Origin: Rhodopirellula sp. SM50
Lineage (GTDB): Bacteria > Planctomycetota > Planctomycetia > Pirellulales > Pirellulaceae
Length of the DNA: 49,277 nucleotides
Direction of reading: 5' to 3'
Assembly (NCBI RefSeq): GCF_002289565.1
Contig: NZ_NTFY01000002.1
Location: 107,420 to 156,696 of the forward strand
Below, in pieces: positions 27,936 through 38,112 of the stretch. Each line of letters opens with the position of its first letter. Position 1 is the first letter of the stretch. The notes beneath the pieces are model-generated. The model ran no database searches, was not told the origin of the DNA, and was given only the letters and a program-made list of their open reading frames with translations. The position numbers were made by a program, and so were the translations under genes.

Positions 27936-30065
27936 TCATACCGCTGCCTGTTGACGGGTGGAGTCTTTGGCGGCGAGCAGGGTTTCCGCGGCGATGAATC
28001 CGAGCGTGGCCAGGATCAACCATTGCCACCAGCCTTGTCGCGCTTCCAATTCGATGTCGCGCAGTGCCCGCTCGGCGGTTTGTTCCTGCTGTCGCGCCAG
28101 CGGCGACGAGACGACGGCACCGAACTGGGCAATCCGATCCTGGTCGAACGACGTGGTCGCACTTTCCGTTGGATCCAGGTTGACCGCATAGGTTTCTCCA
28201 TCGACCTCGACAAACCCCGGTTCGGTCGCGAGATCGTCGTCGCCGAGTGATTCACCGACGATCAGTGATTCCGGGGCGAGCTGCAGGTTTCGCCCCAACA
28301 TGCCCAGCAGAATCGGGACAAACTTGGTCGACAACGCCAACTGGCTTTCCGAGGGTTGCCAGCCGCTCGCCAAGACCCAAACCTTACCAGCGGGAAGATC
28401 CGGATCGTCGTTGGCGACATCCCGTCGGATCAACAGCGGCGACCCGTCGTCCAACTTCAGCGTCACGCTGGGCACTTCGCCGAGCCCGTCAAGCCGACGG
28501 TGCTTCCAAATTCGAATGTTGCTGAAATCGTTCACTCCGGGATCCGAAAGCGGAGCGATCAGCGCGGAATTGAAATCGACCGACGCGATCAAGCGGTAGT
28601 CTTCCGTTTCGGATTCACTGATCGCCAGTTCGGGAGATTGCAACAAGCTCGCCAGCGCGACAACCGCGGCGTCATCGACGGCCCGATCGAGCACCACCAG
28701 AACGCGTCCGCCGGATGACAGGTATTGCTCGATCGCCTCGCGGCCGGACTCCAGTGTCGCCGATGCATTCAGGATCAGCAGCGGCGTCGTAGCGGGATCC
28801 AAGCCTTCGCCCCAATCAACCTCGGTCCGCCGTTTCAGCGTGACCTCCCGCGTGGGGTCGGACCAGGGCACCTGGCTGGCGTAGAACGAAAGGGTTTCAC
28901 GAACCGCTGTTTCCGACGCCGGAGCAGGCTCCGCCGACGGCCCATCGGACGTCGAGGCGTTGCGTGGCGCTTCGACGAAGCGAACTTCTTGCTCGATCCG
29001 TTTGGGGCGAATGAAATGGAAGGTGTTGTCAAAACTGTCGCGGTCTCCCGAAACAGTCAACGTCGCCGTCCGCACCGGGTCGCCGTTTCCACCGGATTCG
29101 GGCAACTTGACCGAAAAGAACCGCGTTTGCCCCGGCGGCACTTGGATCACCGCGGCGTCCTCGTCCTGGTTTTCGAAGCGCAGTCGGAACGTGGACGTAT
29201 CGCCGTCGTCGCTCTGTGTCACCTGGACACGAACCAGGTCAGCTGCCTCCTCTCGGATGGCTTCGTCGGTGTCGGCTGCCGGCATCTGTGGCATCACCCG
29301 CAGGCTCACGTTTCCGCGGGTGGTAGCGATCAGCGTTTCCATGTCCAACCACACACGACTGGGCCACTCATATCCTTGCAGCGTTTCGATTTCCGCGCCG
29401 GACTGCAGATCGCTCAACAGCACGATGCGGGTTTCGATGGTCGCGCTGGCATTGGGATTGTTCGGCGTGGCCGACACATTCTCCGTTGCCCCGAGTTCCA
29501 GCAGCGCTGCCTGATCGGCGGCGTAGCGGATTGCTTTGCCGACATCGGTCGATTGCCACGTCGGCGTCAATCGATCGATCGCATCGCGTGCAGCACTCTT
29601 GCGGGTGTCCGCGACCAGCCGAGTGGATTCCTCCAGCGACAACATCGTTCGCGGCACGGAATCAAAACCGATCACCGAAAACAATGTCTCGTCGTCTGCC
29701 TGCTCCAAAATCTGTTTTGCCTTGTTTGTCGCCTGGTCCCACAGGCCGGCGCGTTTCATGCTCGCACTCTGGTCGATCAACACGATCACCGCCTGTTTGA
29801 CGCCTGCCACCGAATCGGATTCCGACAGCGGCAGAAACGGTCTGGCAAAAGCGAAGGCGAGCAGCAAAATCGCCGCGCATCGCAACAACAACAGCGGCCA
29901 ATTTTCCAGTCGGCTGCGGCGTGTCAGCCGCGGCGGCGTCGAATCGAGAAACATCAGCGAACTGAATTCGACTTCGCCCCTGGGTTGTCGCCGGATCAAG
30001 TGAAACAGGATCGGCCCGGCAACAGCCAGAGCGCCTAGAAAGTACAGCGGTGCCAAAAAACTCAT
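27936..30065 (-). CDS. BatA-VWA membrane protein (operon A)
   Basis: The protein has 709 residues. The N-terminal 90 residues are a BatA (aerotolerance-type) domain with helices at 4-24 and 56-76 and the linking pattern FHLIRRQPRGEVEFSSLMFL. A VWA domain follows with metal site DQSAS at 98-102, a second conserved Thr/Asp (STDVGKAI), and LLSDLQSG. Beta-rich and GATase-like parts (LLILNASATLESGREAIEQYLSSGGRVLVVL) follow, and a last helix lies near 685-700. Its start overlaps the DUF58 stop by 4 bases (ATGA at 30062-30065). A paralog is at 38113. In other bacteria BatA neighbours act with MoxR ATPases; the function here is inferred from that. Confidence 0.9.
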   Translation of the reverse strand: MSFLAPLYFLGALAVAGPILFHLIRRQPRGEVEFSSLMFLDSTPPRLTRRSRLENWPLLLLRCAAILLLAFAFARPFLPLSESDSVAGVKQAVIVLIDQSASMKRAGLWDQATNKAKQILEQADDETLFSVIGFDSVPRTMLSLEESTRLVADTRKSAARDAIDRLTPTWQSTDVGKAIRYAADQAALLELGATENVSATPNNPNASATIETRIVLLSDLQSGAEIETLQGYEWPSRVWLDMETLIATTRGNVSLRVMPQMPAADTDEAIREEAADLVRVQVTQSDDGDTSTFRLRFENQDEDAAVIQVPPGQTRFFSVKLPESGGNGDPVRTATLTVSGDRDSFDNTFHFIRPKRIEQEVRFVEAPRNASTSDGPSAEPAPASETAVRETLSFYASQVPWSDPTREVTLKRRTEVDWGEGLDPATTPLLILNASATLESGREAIEQYLSSGGRVLVVLDRAVDDAAVVALASLLQSPELAISESETEDYRLIASVDFNSALIAPLSDPGVNDFSNIRIWKHRRLDGLGEVPSVTLKLDDGSPLLIRRDVANDDPDLPAGKVWVLASGWQPSESQLALSTKFVPILLGMLGRNLQLAPESLIVGESLGDDDLATEPGFVEVDGETYAVNLDPTESATTSFDQDRIAQFGAVVSSPLARQQEQTAERALRDIELEARQGWWQWLILATLGFIAAETLLAAKDSTRQQAAV

Positions 30066-31072
30066 CGTCGCACTCCCTCGCTGATCGACCGGTGTCCCGA
30101 CTTGCCGAGTCGGTTTCGGGCGTGGATCAAACTCGACAGCGCCAGATCGAGCGGTTTGTCGGTGATCAGTTCATAGAATCCGACGCCCGTCGATTCACAA
30201 ATCGATTCGATCTCGCGGCGGTGTAGCTCGAATCGCTCGGCGTAGTTCGCTTTCGCCGCAGACGGGTCGACGTAGATCTGTTGGCCGGTTTCGACGTCGG
30301 TCACCATCGCCGGATCCTTGATCCCTAACTCAAGTTCACCCGGATCGATCATCCGCAACAACACGACTTCGTGGCCGCGTGCGCGAAGCGCTGCCAATTG
30401 CGTCTTCAGCATGCCCGGCGGGGCCAGCAGATCACTCATCAAGATCACCAGCCCGCGACGCGGCACCAACGAAGTCACTTGGCGAAGCGGGGCTTCGATG
30501 TCGGTCCCCTTGCCGACAGCCGGACGAGACAGTTCGACCAGAATTTGGTGAAACTGTTTTGCACCGAGTTTCGCCGGCAGAAAATCACCGAGTTCGGCAT
30601 CGAACGTCAGCACACCGACCGCATCGTGTTGCATGGTCAAGAAATAGGCCAGCGTCGCGGCGACCGTACGGGCATATTCCATCTTGCTGTACTCGATCGA
30701 TCCATAGCCCATCGAACGGCTTTGATCGACGGCCAGGTAGCAACGCCGGTTGGTCTCGTCTTCGAATTTTTTGATGAAGTAACGATCGCTCCGCGCGTAG
30801 AGCTTCCAATCGAGGTTGCGCAAGTCATCACCGGGCACGTAGGCGCGGTATTCACTGAACTCGATCGAACTGCCGTGAGTCGGACTGCGGTGCAAGCCCG
30901 AGAAAAAACCTTCGACGACCGTCTTGGCGCGCAGCTTCAAACTCTTGATCCGCATCAGTGCCGCGGGGTCGACACCGGCGCGATCATTCGCATTGGAATT
31001 CGATCCGGCGGCAGGCGGTCCGGCAGTCTTTCGTTGCACGGGGGGCGCCCCGGCATTGGCGGCGGCGCTCAT
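30062..31072 (-). CDS. DUF58 protein (operon A)
   Basis: The protein has 336 residues. A polar Ala/Pro/Asn-rich lead of 36 residues is followed by the DUF58 core. RAKTVVEGFFSGLHRSP is at about 48-64, PGDDLRNLDWKLYAR at 80-94, and the VWA-like metal site DQSRS at 116-120, with LVPRRGLVILMSDL later. DUF58 proteins are soluble VWA-related partners of MoxR ATPases and are almost always encoded next to them, as here. ATGA overlaps join it to the MoxR gene (31069-31072) and to the BatA-VWA gene. The lead is absent from the paralog at 37196. Confidence 0.93.
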   Translation of the reverse strand: MSAAANAGAPPVQRKTAGPPAAGSNSNANDRAGVDPAALMRIKSLKLRAKTVVEGFFSGLHRSPTHGSSIEFSEYRAYVPGDDLRNLDWKLYARSDRYFIKKFEDETNRRCYLAVDQSRSMGYGSIEYSKMEYARTVAATLAYFLTMQHDAVGVLTFDAELGDFLPAKLGAKQFHQILVELSRPAVGKGTDIEAPLRQVTSLVPRRGLVILMSDLLAPPGMLKTQLAALRARGHEVVLLRMIDPGELELGIKDPAMVTDVETGQQIYVDPSAAKANYAERFELHRREIESICESTGVGFYELITDKPLDLALSSLIHARNRLGKSGHRSISEGVRR

Positions 31073-32058
31073 GGCTTGGGAATCGTCTCCAACAGCTTGT
31101 CAATGATTTGCTCGATCGTGACCCCTTCGGCTTCGGCCTTGTAGGTCGGCAGCACGCGGTGACGTAGCGTCGGATGCGCCAGCGCGACGATGTCGTCGGT
31201 TTGGACATGGGCGCGGCCCATCAACAACGCGCGAGCTTTGGCGCCCAACACCAGGGTCTGCGAGGCGCGCGTGCCGGCACCCCAGCCGACCCATTCGTTG
31301 ACAAAGTCGGGCGAACCGTCGCGGTTGGGACGGGTGGTTTGAGCAATCTTGACGGCGTACTCGGCGATCGGCGTCGCGATCGGGACGTCGCGGACCGTCT
31401 GTTGAAACTGCAACACGTCTTCGCCGGAGAACAGCGGATTGATCGGCTCGGGTTTCGACGCGGTCGTCCGCAGCACCACCGACAACTCGTCCTCAGGCGG
31501 CAAATAATCGATTTTGACGTTAAACAGAAACCGATCGAGCTGGGCTTCCGGCAGCGGGTAGGTGCCTTCCATTTCGATCGGGTTTTGCGTCGCCAAGACG
31601 AAGAACGGCTCGGGCAATTCGTAACGCGTGCCGGCTGCCGTCACCTGGTGTTCTTGCATCGCTTCGAGCATCGCCGCTTGGGTCTTGGGCGGCGTTCGGT
31701 TGATCTCGTCGGCCAAAATGACGTTGGCAAACACCGGTCCTTTGACAAACGTCAAACCACGATGTCCGTCCGTCGTTTCCTCCAAGATTTCGGTTCCGAC
31801 GATATCGACCGGCATCAGGTCGGGCGTGAACTGGATGCGGCTGAACTGCAGATGGAACACTTGGGCGACGCTGCGGACCAGCAAGGTTTTCGCCAACCCC
31901 GGAGGCCCGGTGATCAAACAATGGCCGCCGGCAAGCAGACTGATCAGCAACTGTTCGATGACGTCGTGCTGCCCGACGATGGTTTTGGAAAGTTCGCCGA
32001 CGATTTTTTCGCGGGCGTCTTGGATCTGCTCGACCACGTTGGTGTCAGTGACTGTCAT
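31069..32058 (-). CDS. MoxR-family AAA+ ATPase (operon A)
   Basis: The protein has 329 residues. Walker A GPPGLAKT is at 51-58, Walker B VILADE at 113-118, then [10 protein letters not shown], sensor 1 ATQNPIE, and the lid segment with VGWGAGTRAS. MoxR ATPases act as chaperones that load or remodel VWA-containing partners. The next two genes encode such partners (DUF58 and BatA-VWA). It starts at the ATG at 32058, without a clear ribosome site. A 134-bp gap separates it from the DUF4159 gene. The paralog at 36145 shares long exact runs such as [15 protein letters not shown]. Confidence 0.95.
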   Translation of the reverse strand: MTVTDTNVVEQIQDAREKIVGELSKTIVGQHDVIEQLLISLLAGGHCLITGPPGLAKTLLVRSVAQVFHLQFSRIQFTPDLMPVDIVGTEILEETTDGHRGLTFVKGPVFANVILADEINRTPPKTQAAMLEAMQEHQVTAAGTRYELPEPFFVLATQNPIEMEGTYPLPEAQLDRFLFNVKIDYLPPEDELSVVLRTTASKPEPINPLFSGEDVLQFQQTVRDVPIATPIAEYAVKIAQTTRPNRDGSPDFVNEWVGWGAGTRASQTLVLGAKARALLMGRAHVQTDDIVALAHPTLRHRVLPTYKAEAEGVTIEQIIDKLLETIPKP

Positions 32059-32167
32059 TGGCTAGTTGCTAGGTGGGTCCGAACAATGAAAGGCGTCCCG
32101 ATGTGGGAAGCCGCTGATGAAGTGATAAAAGGCAAAACGGAAATTGCACTCGCACAAGTGATGCAGT

Positions 32168-32197
32168 GGGCGGCGATTCAATGGGCGGCGATTCAAT
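32168..32197. repeat. Tandem 15-bp duplication at the DUF4159 stop
   Basis: GGGCGGCGATTCAAT occurs at 32168-32182 and again at 32183-32197. The second copy contains the stop codon of the DUF4159 gene (minus strand, 32195-32193), so the extra copy lies just past the gene. The 134-bp gap 32059-32192 shows nothing else. Confidence 0.85.
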
Positions 32198-33029
32198 GAG
32201 TCATGGCGTAGGTGACGATGTTGATGCCCATCGGGTAGGCCTTTTTGACGGAAAACTCACGAAAGTACTCTTCGTCTTCGCCTTCGCGTTCCCAACCGTC
32301 ACCCAGATCCGTGTTGTGGCAGATGAAGACCATGATCCGATCTTTGTCGTCGACGATCGCGCGATAGTGTGGCACGCTGTTGTCGCTGCCGTCGCGGGTG
32401 TCTTCCCAAGTGACCGATCCCCAAGCCCTGCCGATCGCAGGGACTTGCGGTTTTTCTTTCATGTCGTAAACGTTGTGGAAGATCTCGTGGTCCAGCGGGA
32501 CTTCGAACGGCTTGCGATCGGGAAAGACTCGTTCGAGCTCGAACGCCAGGTTTTCGTACTGGGTGTCGCCCCAGAAATCGTCCACCATCAGAAAACCGCC
32601 GTTGAAACAATACTTGCGTAGCGCCACCACCTCGGCTTCACTGAACACCAATCCGCCGGGTTCGATCATGTACAGGAACGGATAGTCCGACAGATTTTCG
32701 TCGGTCAGATTGACGATCACGGGATCCGGATTGACTTTGATCGTCGTCAGTTGCTGCAGCCGCAACGAGAAATTCAGGTCGCTGTCGGGGTAATCCGTCC
32801 GCCAGCCGCCGCCGCCACGCCCGCGACCGTAATACGAGTCGTAGTAAACCCGCGCGAAGGTGAAGGTGTCGCCGGGGAACTGCCGATCGACCTCCCACTG
32901 CGGAACGCCACGCCGGTCCTCTTCGATACTGCGAAAGCGACGTCCCCACTGGGCCAATGCGATGCCGGCCGCACCGACGACCAACATCGCCGTCAGCATC
33001 ACGAAGGTCTTGGATCGTTGGCGGATCAT
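32193..33029 (-). CDS. DUF4159 protein, exported (operon A)
   Basis: The protein has 278 residues. A signal peptide with a likely cut after Ala26 (AGIALA then QWG) is followed by a DUF4159 domain. Typical patterns are FTFARVYYDS, SDLNFSLRLQQLT, YPFLYMIEPGGLVFSEAE, LRKYCFNGGFLMVDDFWG and HEIFHNVYDM. The GGFLMVDDFWG core resembles a GATase-like fold without a catalytic Cys. DUF4159 proteins occur beside MoxR and BatA genes. Its start overlaps the TPR-peptidase stop (ATGA at 33026-33029). Function is unknown. Confidence 0.9.
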   Translation of the reverse strand: MIRQRSKTFVMLTAMLVVGAAGIALAQWGRRFRSIEEDRRGVPQWEVDRQFPGDTFTFARVYYDSYYGRGRGGGGWRTDYPDSDLNFSLRLQQLTTIKVNPDPVIVNLTDENLSDYPFLYMIEPGGLVFSEAEVVALRKYCFNGGFLMVDDFWGDTQYENLAFELERVFPDRKPFEVPLDHEIFHNVYDMKEKPQVPAIGRAWGSVTWEDTRDGSDNSVPHYRAIVDDKDRIMVFICHNTDLGDGWEREGEDEEYFREFSVKKAYPMGINIVTYAMTH

Positions 33030-35878
33030 TCGACGACACTCTCCGCGGCAGGAATCTCGGACGGATTGGCTTCGCCCGGCGGCGAAGGATCGGGCGAATC
33101 GGGCGCGTCTTGCTCCGACGCGTCGGACTTCTCTTCAGCTGGCTTCTCATCCACCGTTTTCTCGTCCGCGGCAGTCTCTTCATCCGGGCCTGCCTGCTCC
33201 GCCGGCGTCCGTGGTTCTTGCAGCGCGAGCAGCAGATGGTGGGCATCGCGGTACCGCGGTGCGATCAACAGGGCGTCGATCAGGTGCTCGGTTGCCGCGT
33301 CGATCTCGCCGGCGGCGGCCAGCGATTGAGCCAGTTGAAAATCCAGACCGGCCACGTCCACCGGATCCATCGCTTGCAGCGCACGCAACGAATCGATCGC
33401 TTTCTCGCTTTGATCCAGTTCACGACATGCCGTCACCAGCGATTGATGCACGTCCAGCGCGAACGGCTGGATCTCAAGTGCATGGACGGCAGACTGCAGC
33501 ACCGACGACCAGTCGTTTTGCGATTTCTCCATTTCAATGAAACGCTGCAAACTCGGTAAAGCATCGGAAGAAACGGAAAAAAGCTGTTTCAAAACCTCAC
33601 GCTCTTTCTCTACCTCTCCCAGTTCGCGGTAACAGACCGCAAGCGATTCCAGCACGCCTTCCGACTCGCCCGTCGCGGCGTTCTTCTCCACCAGCAACTC
33701 AAGGTGCTCCGCCGCGTCGGCGTATTGCTTCCTCGCCAGCGCCGCCCGTGCCGACGTCATGCGGGCCCAGTAGTTGTTGGGGTTCTCCTCGGCCCACCTT
33801 AAAATTTCAGCCGGGTCGGCGTCTTCATTTCCTGGTTCGTCGGGCATCTGGCGGCGCGTGAACTCCAGTCCGTTGCCAAAATCAGTGGCCAACGTGCGCG
33901 CATATTCAGCAAAGCCGGTTTCAATCCGCTCCATCGGGGCGATGTTTTTCGCCAACGCTTCGTTGATCGGAATGCCTTCGGCAAGCGATTCGAGCGTCGC
34001 GTTCAACGCGTCCGCTCCGTACTGGTCGATCAGGTAACGGACGACCAGCGATGATTCGTAGTACGCGAATTGCAGATGGGTGGGTGAGGGCGGATTGAGG
34101 AATGCACCGCTTAACTGGGACACCGGGGTGAAGTCGTCGCCCAGGATCATCTCACGGTAACGGGCGGTCATCGACTGTCCCCATCGGGGGTCCCGCTCAA
34201 GCTCTTCATAGACAGAGATCCCTTCGCTCAACCATCGCGGCATTCGGTTTTTGGTTTTGGTCAGCGTGATCACGTGGCAAAATTCGTGCCACAGCACGCT
34301 CTTCCAGTTCGACGGTCGCGGCCCTTGCGACGCCGGGCTGTTCGCCGTGATCACGCGCCCGAAGCACACGCCCAGAAAACCCTCGCCGCCGGGAAGCCCG
34401 AAGGTCCGGATGGCGAAATCGCTTTGCTTCGGAAAGATCTCCACGATCACGGGGCGCGTCAGTTCCAATTGGTACTTTTCGCAAAGCACCTGCTTGGCTT
34501 CGGACAACAGTTCCGCAACCGCATTGCCATAGACCTTGCGCTCGCGCGGATCCATTCGAATCAGAATCTCTCCCGGTTCGCGCTGTTCCTCAAACCCCAA
34601 CTCGGCGACCGGATCATCGACGTCACGGGGTGTCCCCTTGGCCTCGCTGGCCCGGATCGTTTCGAACCCGTCGATGCGATCTTTCAGTGTCATCAAGTTG
34701 TAGGCGACGACGTTGTACGGATCTTCGCTGTTGACCTGTTCGGCGAGTTTCCAGCCGACGTCATCATCGCCCAGACGCAACAGATCTTGAGCCAACTGGA
34801 AGGTGGCGGGGATGTGCGAGGGGTCAAACGTCAACGCCAATCGCTGATAGTGAGCCCCCTCGGCGAAACGGTACTTGTCGGACAATTTGCGTCCGATCAG
34901 ATGATCCACTTCGGGGTTGGTCGGCCACCATTGCAGTGCCTGTTCACGAAACGCTTTCTCTTCGTCGTAGTCACCGTCCAGGTGGGCGAGCACGGCCTGG
35001 AGCGCGAACGCAGCAGGGCTTTTGGGATTCGTTTTCAGCATTTGCTCGATCGTCGCCTCCGCCCCGGCGTAGTCTTCGCGATCGATCTCTTTTTCCGCTT
35101 TCAGGATCAACGCCGGTTCATAGACCGGATTGAGCCGCAGCGATTGGACGAGTGCCACTTGAGCTTGTTGCGGGTCGGACGATTGCAGCGCGACCGCACG
35201 CAGGTAATCCAGCCGAGCGTCTTCGAGTTCGCGTTGCTGGGCTTTTGCGACCGTTTCGGCGGCGACGGCAAAATCACCTTTGCTGATCGCCAGCTGGGCG
35301 GTGGCGATCAACGCTTCGAGATTGGTGGGGTCTGTCTCGAGCACGCGGTCGTAAAAGTTTTTGAGAATGATCCGGGCGTCGATCCCGTTCTCTGCAAAAA
35401 AACGTCCCGCTGCGATCAGCGTATCGGACGTCGCATACTTCAACTGGCCGGTTTGCAAATAGCGCTGAATCATCGCCGCTTCACTGGCCGCCCGATCGGG
35501 AAGATCATTGAAATGCGCGACATCCATTCCCAGCACTCGGAGCGGCAAACTGGTCGGATAGCGGCCGATCGCGGCGTCGTAGGTTTCCAGCGCCGGTTCG
35601 TATTGCCCGGTCGCCAATTGGCATCGAATCAGCAGTTCCGACCAGCGGCGATTCCAAATCCCCCGGTCGACTTCGGCCTTGGCGATTTCTTCGGCCTGGT
35701 CAATTTTCCCCGACAGAAATAACGCTTCGGCTTCGGAGTAATTGGCCGCCAGCGCGGCATGGCACGGCAGAAGCAACAACAACAAGGCGAATGTGGCGGC
35801 CCGCAACCGGCCGGCCGCGATGAGGGAGTGAGGCTTCGGTTGCCGGTCTCGAGTCCTCTCCGCCGCGATACTGGACAC
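33026..35878 (-). CDS. TPR protein with HExxH metallopeptidase domain (operon A, first gene)
   Basis: The protein has about 950 residues. After a hydrophobic export signal (FALLLLLLPCHAALA), TPR-like helical pairs cover about residues 45-400. A gluzincin-type (peptidase MA-like) domain follows, with His531-Glu532-x-x-His535 in LWHEFCHVITL and a third ligand, Glu552, in WLSEGISVYEE. More TPR-like repeats follow, then an acidic P/E/D-rich tail. The start is uncertain: GTG 35878 is given, while ATG 35983 and TTG 35806 are also possible and none has a ribosome site. It heads operon A and faces the MoxR gene of operon B. It may cleave or hold envelope substrates. Activity is inferred from the zinc motif. 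Confidence 0.8.
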   Translation of the reverse strand: MSSIAAERTRDRQPKPHSLIAAGRLRAATFALLLLLLPCHAALAANYSEAEALFLSGKIDQAEEIAKAEVDRGIWNRRWSELLIRCQLATGQYEPALETYDAAIGRYPTSLPLRVLGMDVAHFNDLPDRAASEAAMIQRYLQTGQLKYATSDTLIAAGRFFAENGIDARIILKNFYDRVLETDPTNLEALIATAQLAISKGDFAVAAETVAKAQQRELEDARLDYLRAVALQSSDPQQAQVALVQSLRLNPVYEPALILKAEKEIDREDYAGAEATIEQMLKTNPKSPAAFALQAVLAHLDGDYDEEKAFREQALQWWPTNPEVDHLIGRKLSDKYRFAEGAHYQRLALTFDPSHIPATFQLAQDLLRLGDDDVGWKLAEQVNSEDPYNVVAYNLMTLKDRIDGFETIRASEAKGTPRDVDDPVAELGFEEQREPGEILIRMDPRERKVYGNAVAELLSEAKQVLCEKYQLELTRPVIVEIFPKQSDFAIRTFGLPGGEGFLGVCFGRVITANSPASQGPRPSNWKSVLWHEFCHVITLTKTKNRMPRWLSEGISVYEELERDPRWGQSMTARYREMILGDDFTPVSQLSGAFLNPPSPTHLQFAYYESSLVVRYLIDQYGADALNATLESLAEGIPINEALAKNIAPMERIETGFAEYARTLATDFGNGLEFTRRQMPDEPGNEDADPAEILRWAEENPNNYWARMTSARAALARKQYADAAEHLELLVEKNAATGESEGVLESLAVCYRELGEVEKEREVLKQLFSVSSDALPSLQRFIEMEKSQNDWSSVLQSAVHALEIQPFALDVHQSLVTACRELDQSEKAIDSLRALQAMDPVDVAGLDFQLAQSLAAAGEIDAATEHLIDALLIAPRYRDAHHLLLALQEPRTPAEQAGPDEETAADEKTVDEKPAEEKSDASEQDAPDSPDPSPPGEANPSEIPAAESVVE

Positions 35879-36144
35879 TTGGGTGATGTGTCGACAAACA
35901 CGATGACTTTGACAACTCGGCACGGGGCGGCGCTGCAACACAACGCGAAAGGCAGACGGTCGAAACACGGCGGTGGGCACCATTGGGCGGGACGGTTCAA
36001 TCGCACAACGTACGATTGTAGCGGAACGGACCAGGGCAAGGGTCGATCGAGACAGTTCGGGCGCGTTCCTATATCCGGCGCGTAGTCCGGCTGGTATCCT
36101 GTAGCGGTTCAGTAAGCGTGGCACCTTTTGATTGTGGGAACGGA
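35879..36144. other. Divergent promoter region between the two MoxR operons
   Basis: These 266 bp separate the start of the TPR-peptidase gene (minus) from the MoxR gene of operon B (plus). Both operons should be driven from here. A TATCCT at 36095-36100 could be a -10 box toward operon B, but no good -35 box is visible. The frame of the peptidase gene stays open across the region, so part may be coding if an upstream start is used. Confidence 0.5.
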
Positions 36145-37227
<1,083 letters not shown>

Positions 37228-38096
37228 AGTCACGCAGCGAATCCGTCGAATGGAACTGACGGCGCGTCGTGTGGTCGAAGGATTCCTGTCGGGCATGCAC
37301 CGCAGCCCCTATTTCGGCCAGTCGATCGAATTCCTGCAGCACCGCCAATACAACACCGGTGACGAGCTTCGTCATATCGATTGGAAGGTGTACGCGCGAC
37401 AGGATCGCTTGCACATCAAACAGTACGAAGAAGAAACGAATTTGCGGTTGACGTTGCTCGTCGATCGCAGCGCCAGCATGTCTTACGGCGAAGGCGAAAC
37501 GAACAAGTTCGATTACTCCGCGTCCATCGCCGCGTCGCTGGCGTACTTGGCCCTGCGCCAGAAAGATGCCTGCGGGGTGATCACGTTCGACACCGAAGTC
37601 CGTGACATCGTGCCGGCCAAAAGCAATCAGCAGCAACTGGCGCGAATTTTGTCGATGCTGGATCAGGTCGGGGCCGATGGCCGAACCGATTTGGTTCGCG
37701 TCGCCAAACAGGTCGGCCAGGCGATCCCCCGTCGTGGCTTGGTGTTGATCGTTTCGGACTTGCTGGGAATCGATTCACTGGTCGAAGGGATGCGGGTGCT
37801 CCGTTCGCGGGGACACGACGTCGCCTTGTTCCACGTCTTGCATGACGACGAAATCGAATTCCCCTTCAACGGTGCGACGCGGTTCGAAGGGCTCGAAAGC
37901 GACGACATGCTCAACTGCAATCCCCGCGCGCTGCGACAGGGTTACGTCGAGGCGCTCGATCAATTCTTAAACGCAACACGTAAAGCGTGTGGTCGGCTTT
38001 CGATCGACTACATCCAAGTCCGAACCAGCGACCCACTGGATGCACTGCTGGCACGATTCCTGTCGCACCGCACCTCGCTTCCCAAGCTGCGCCGGT

Positions 38097-38103
38097 AAGG
38101 AGG
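38097..38103 (+). promoter_or_regulatory. Strong Shine-Dalgarno AAGGAGG
   Basis: AAGGAGG overlaps the DUF58 stop codon and lies nine bases before the ATG at 38113. It fixes the start of the BatA-VWA gene and is unusually strong for this window. Confidence 0.8.
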
Positions 38104-38112
38104 CCGCCAACC

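Noticed and set aside
36061..36120. Sigma-70 promoter for operon B (TATCCT at 36095)
   Set aside because: There is no acceptable -35 box at the right distance, so it is only mentioned with the intergenic region.
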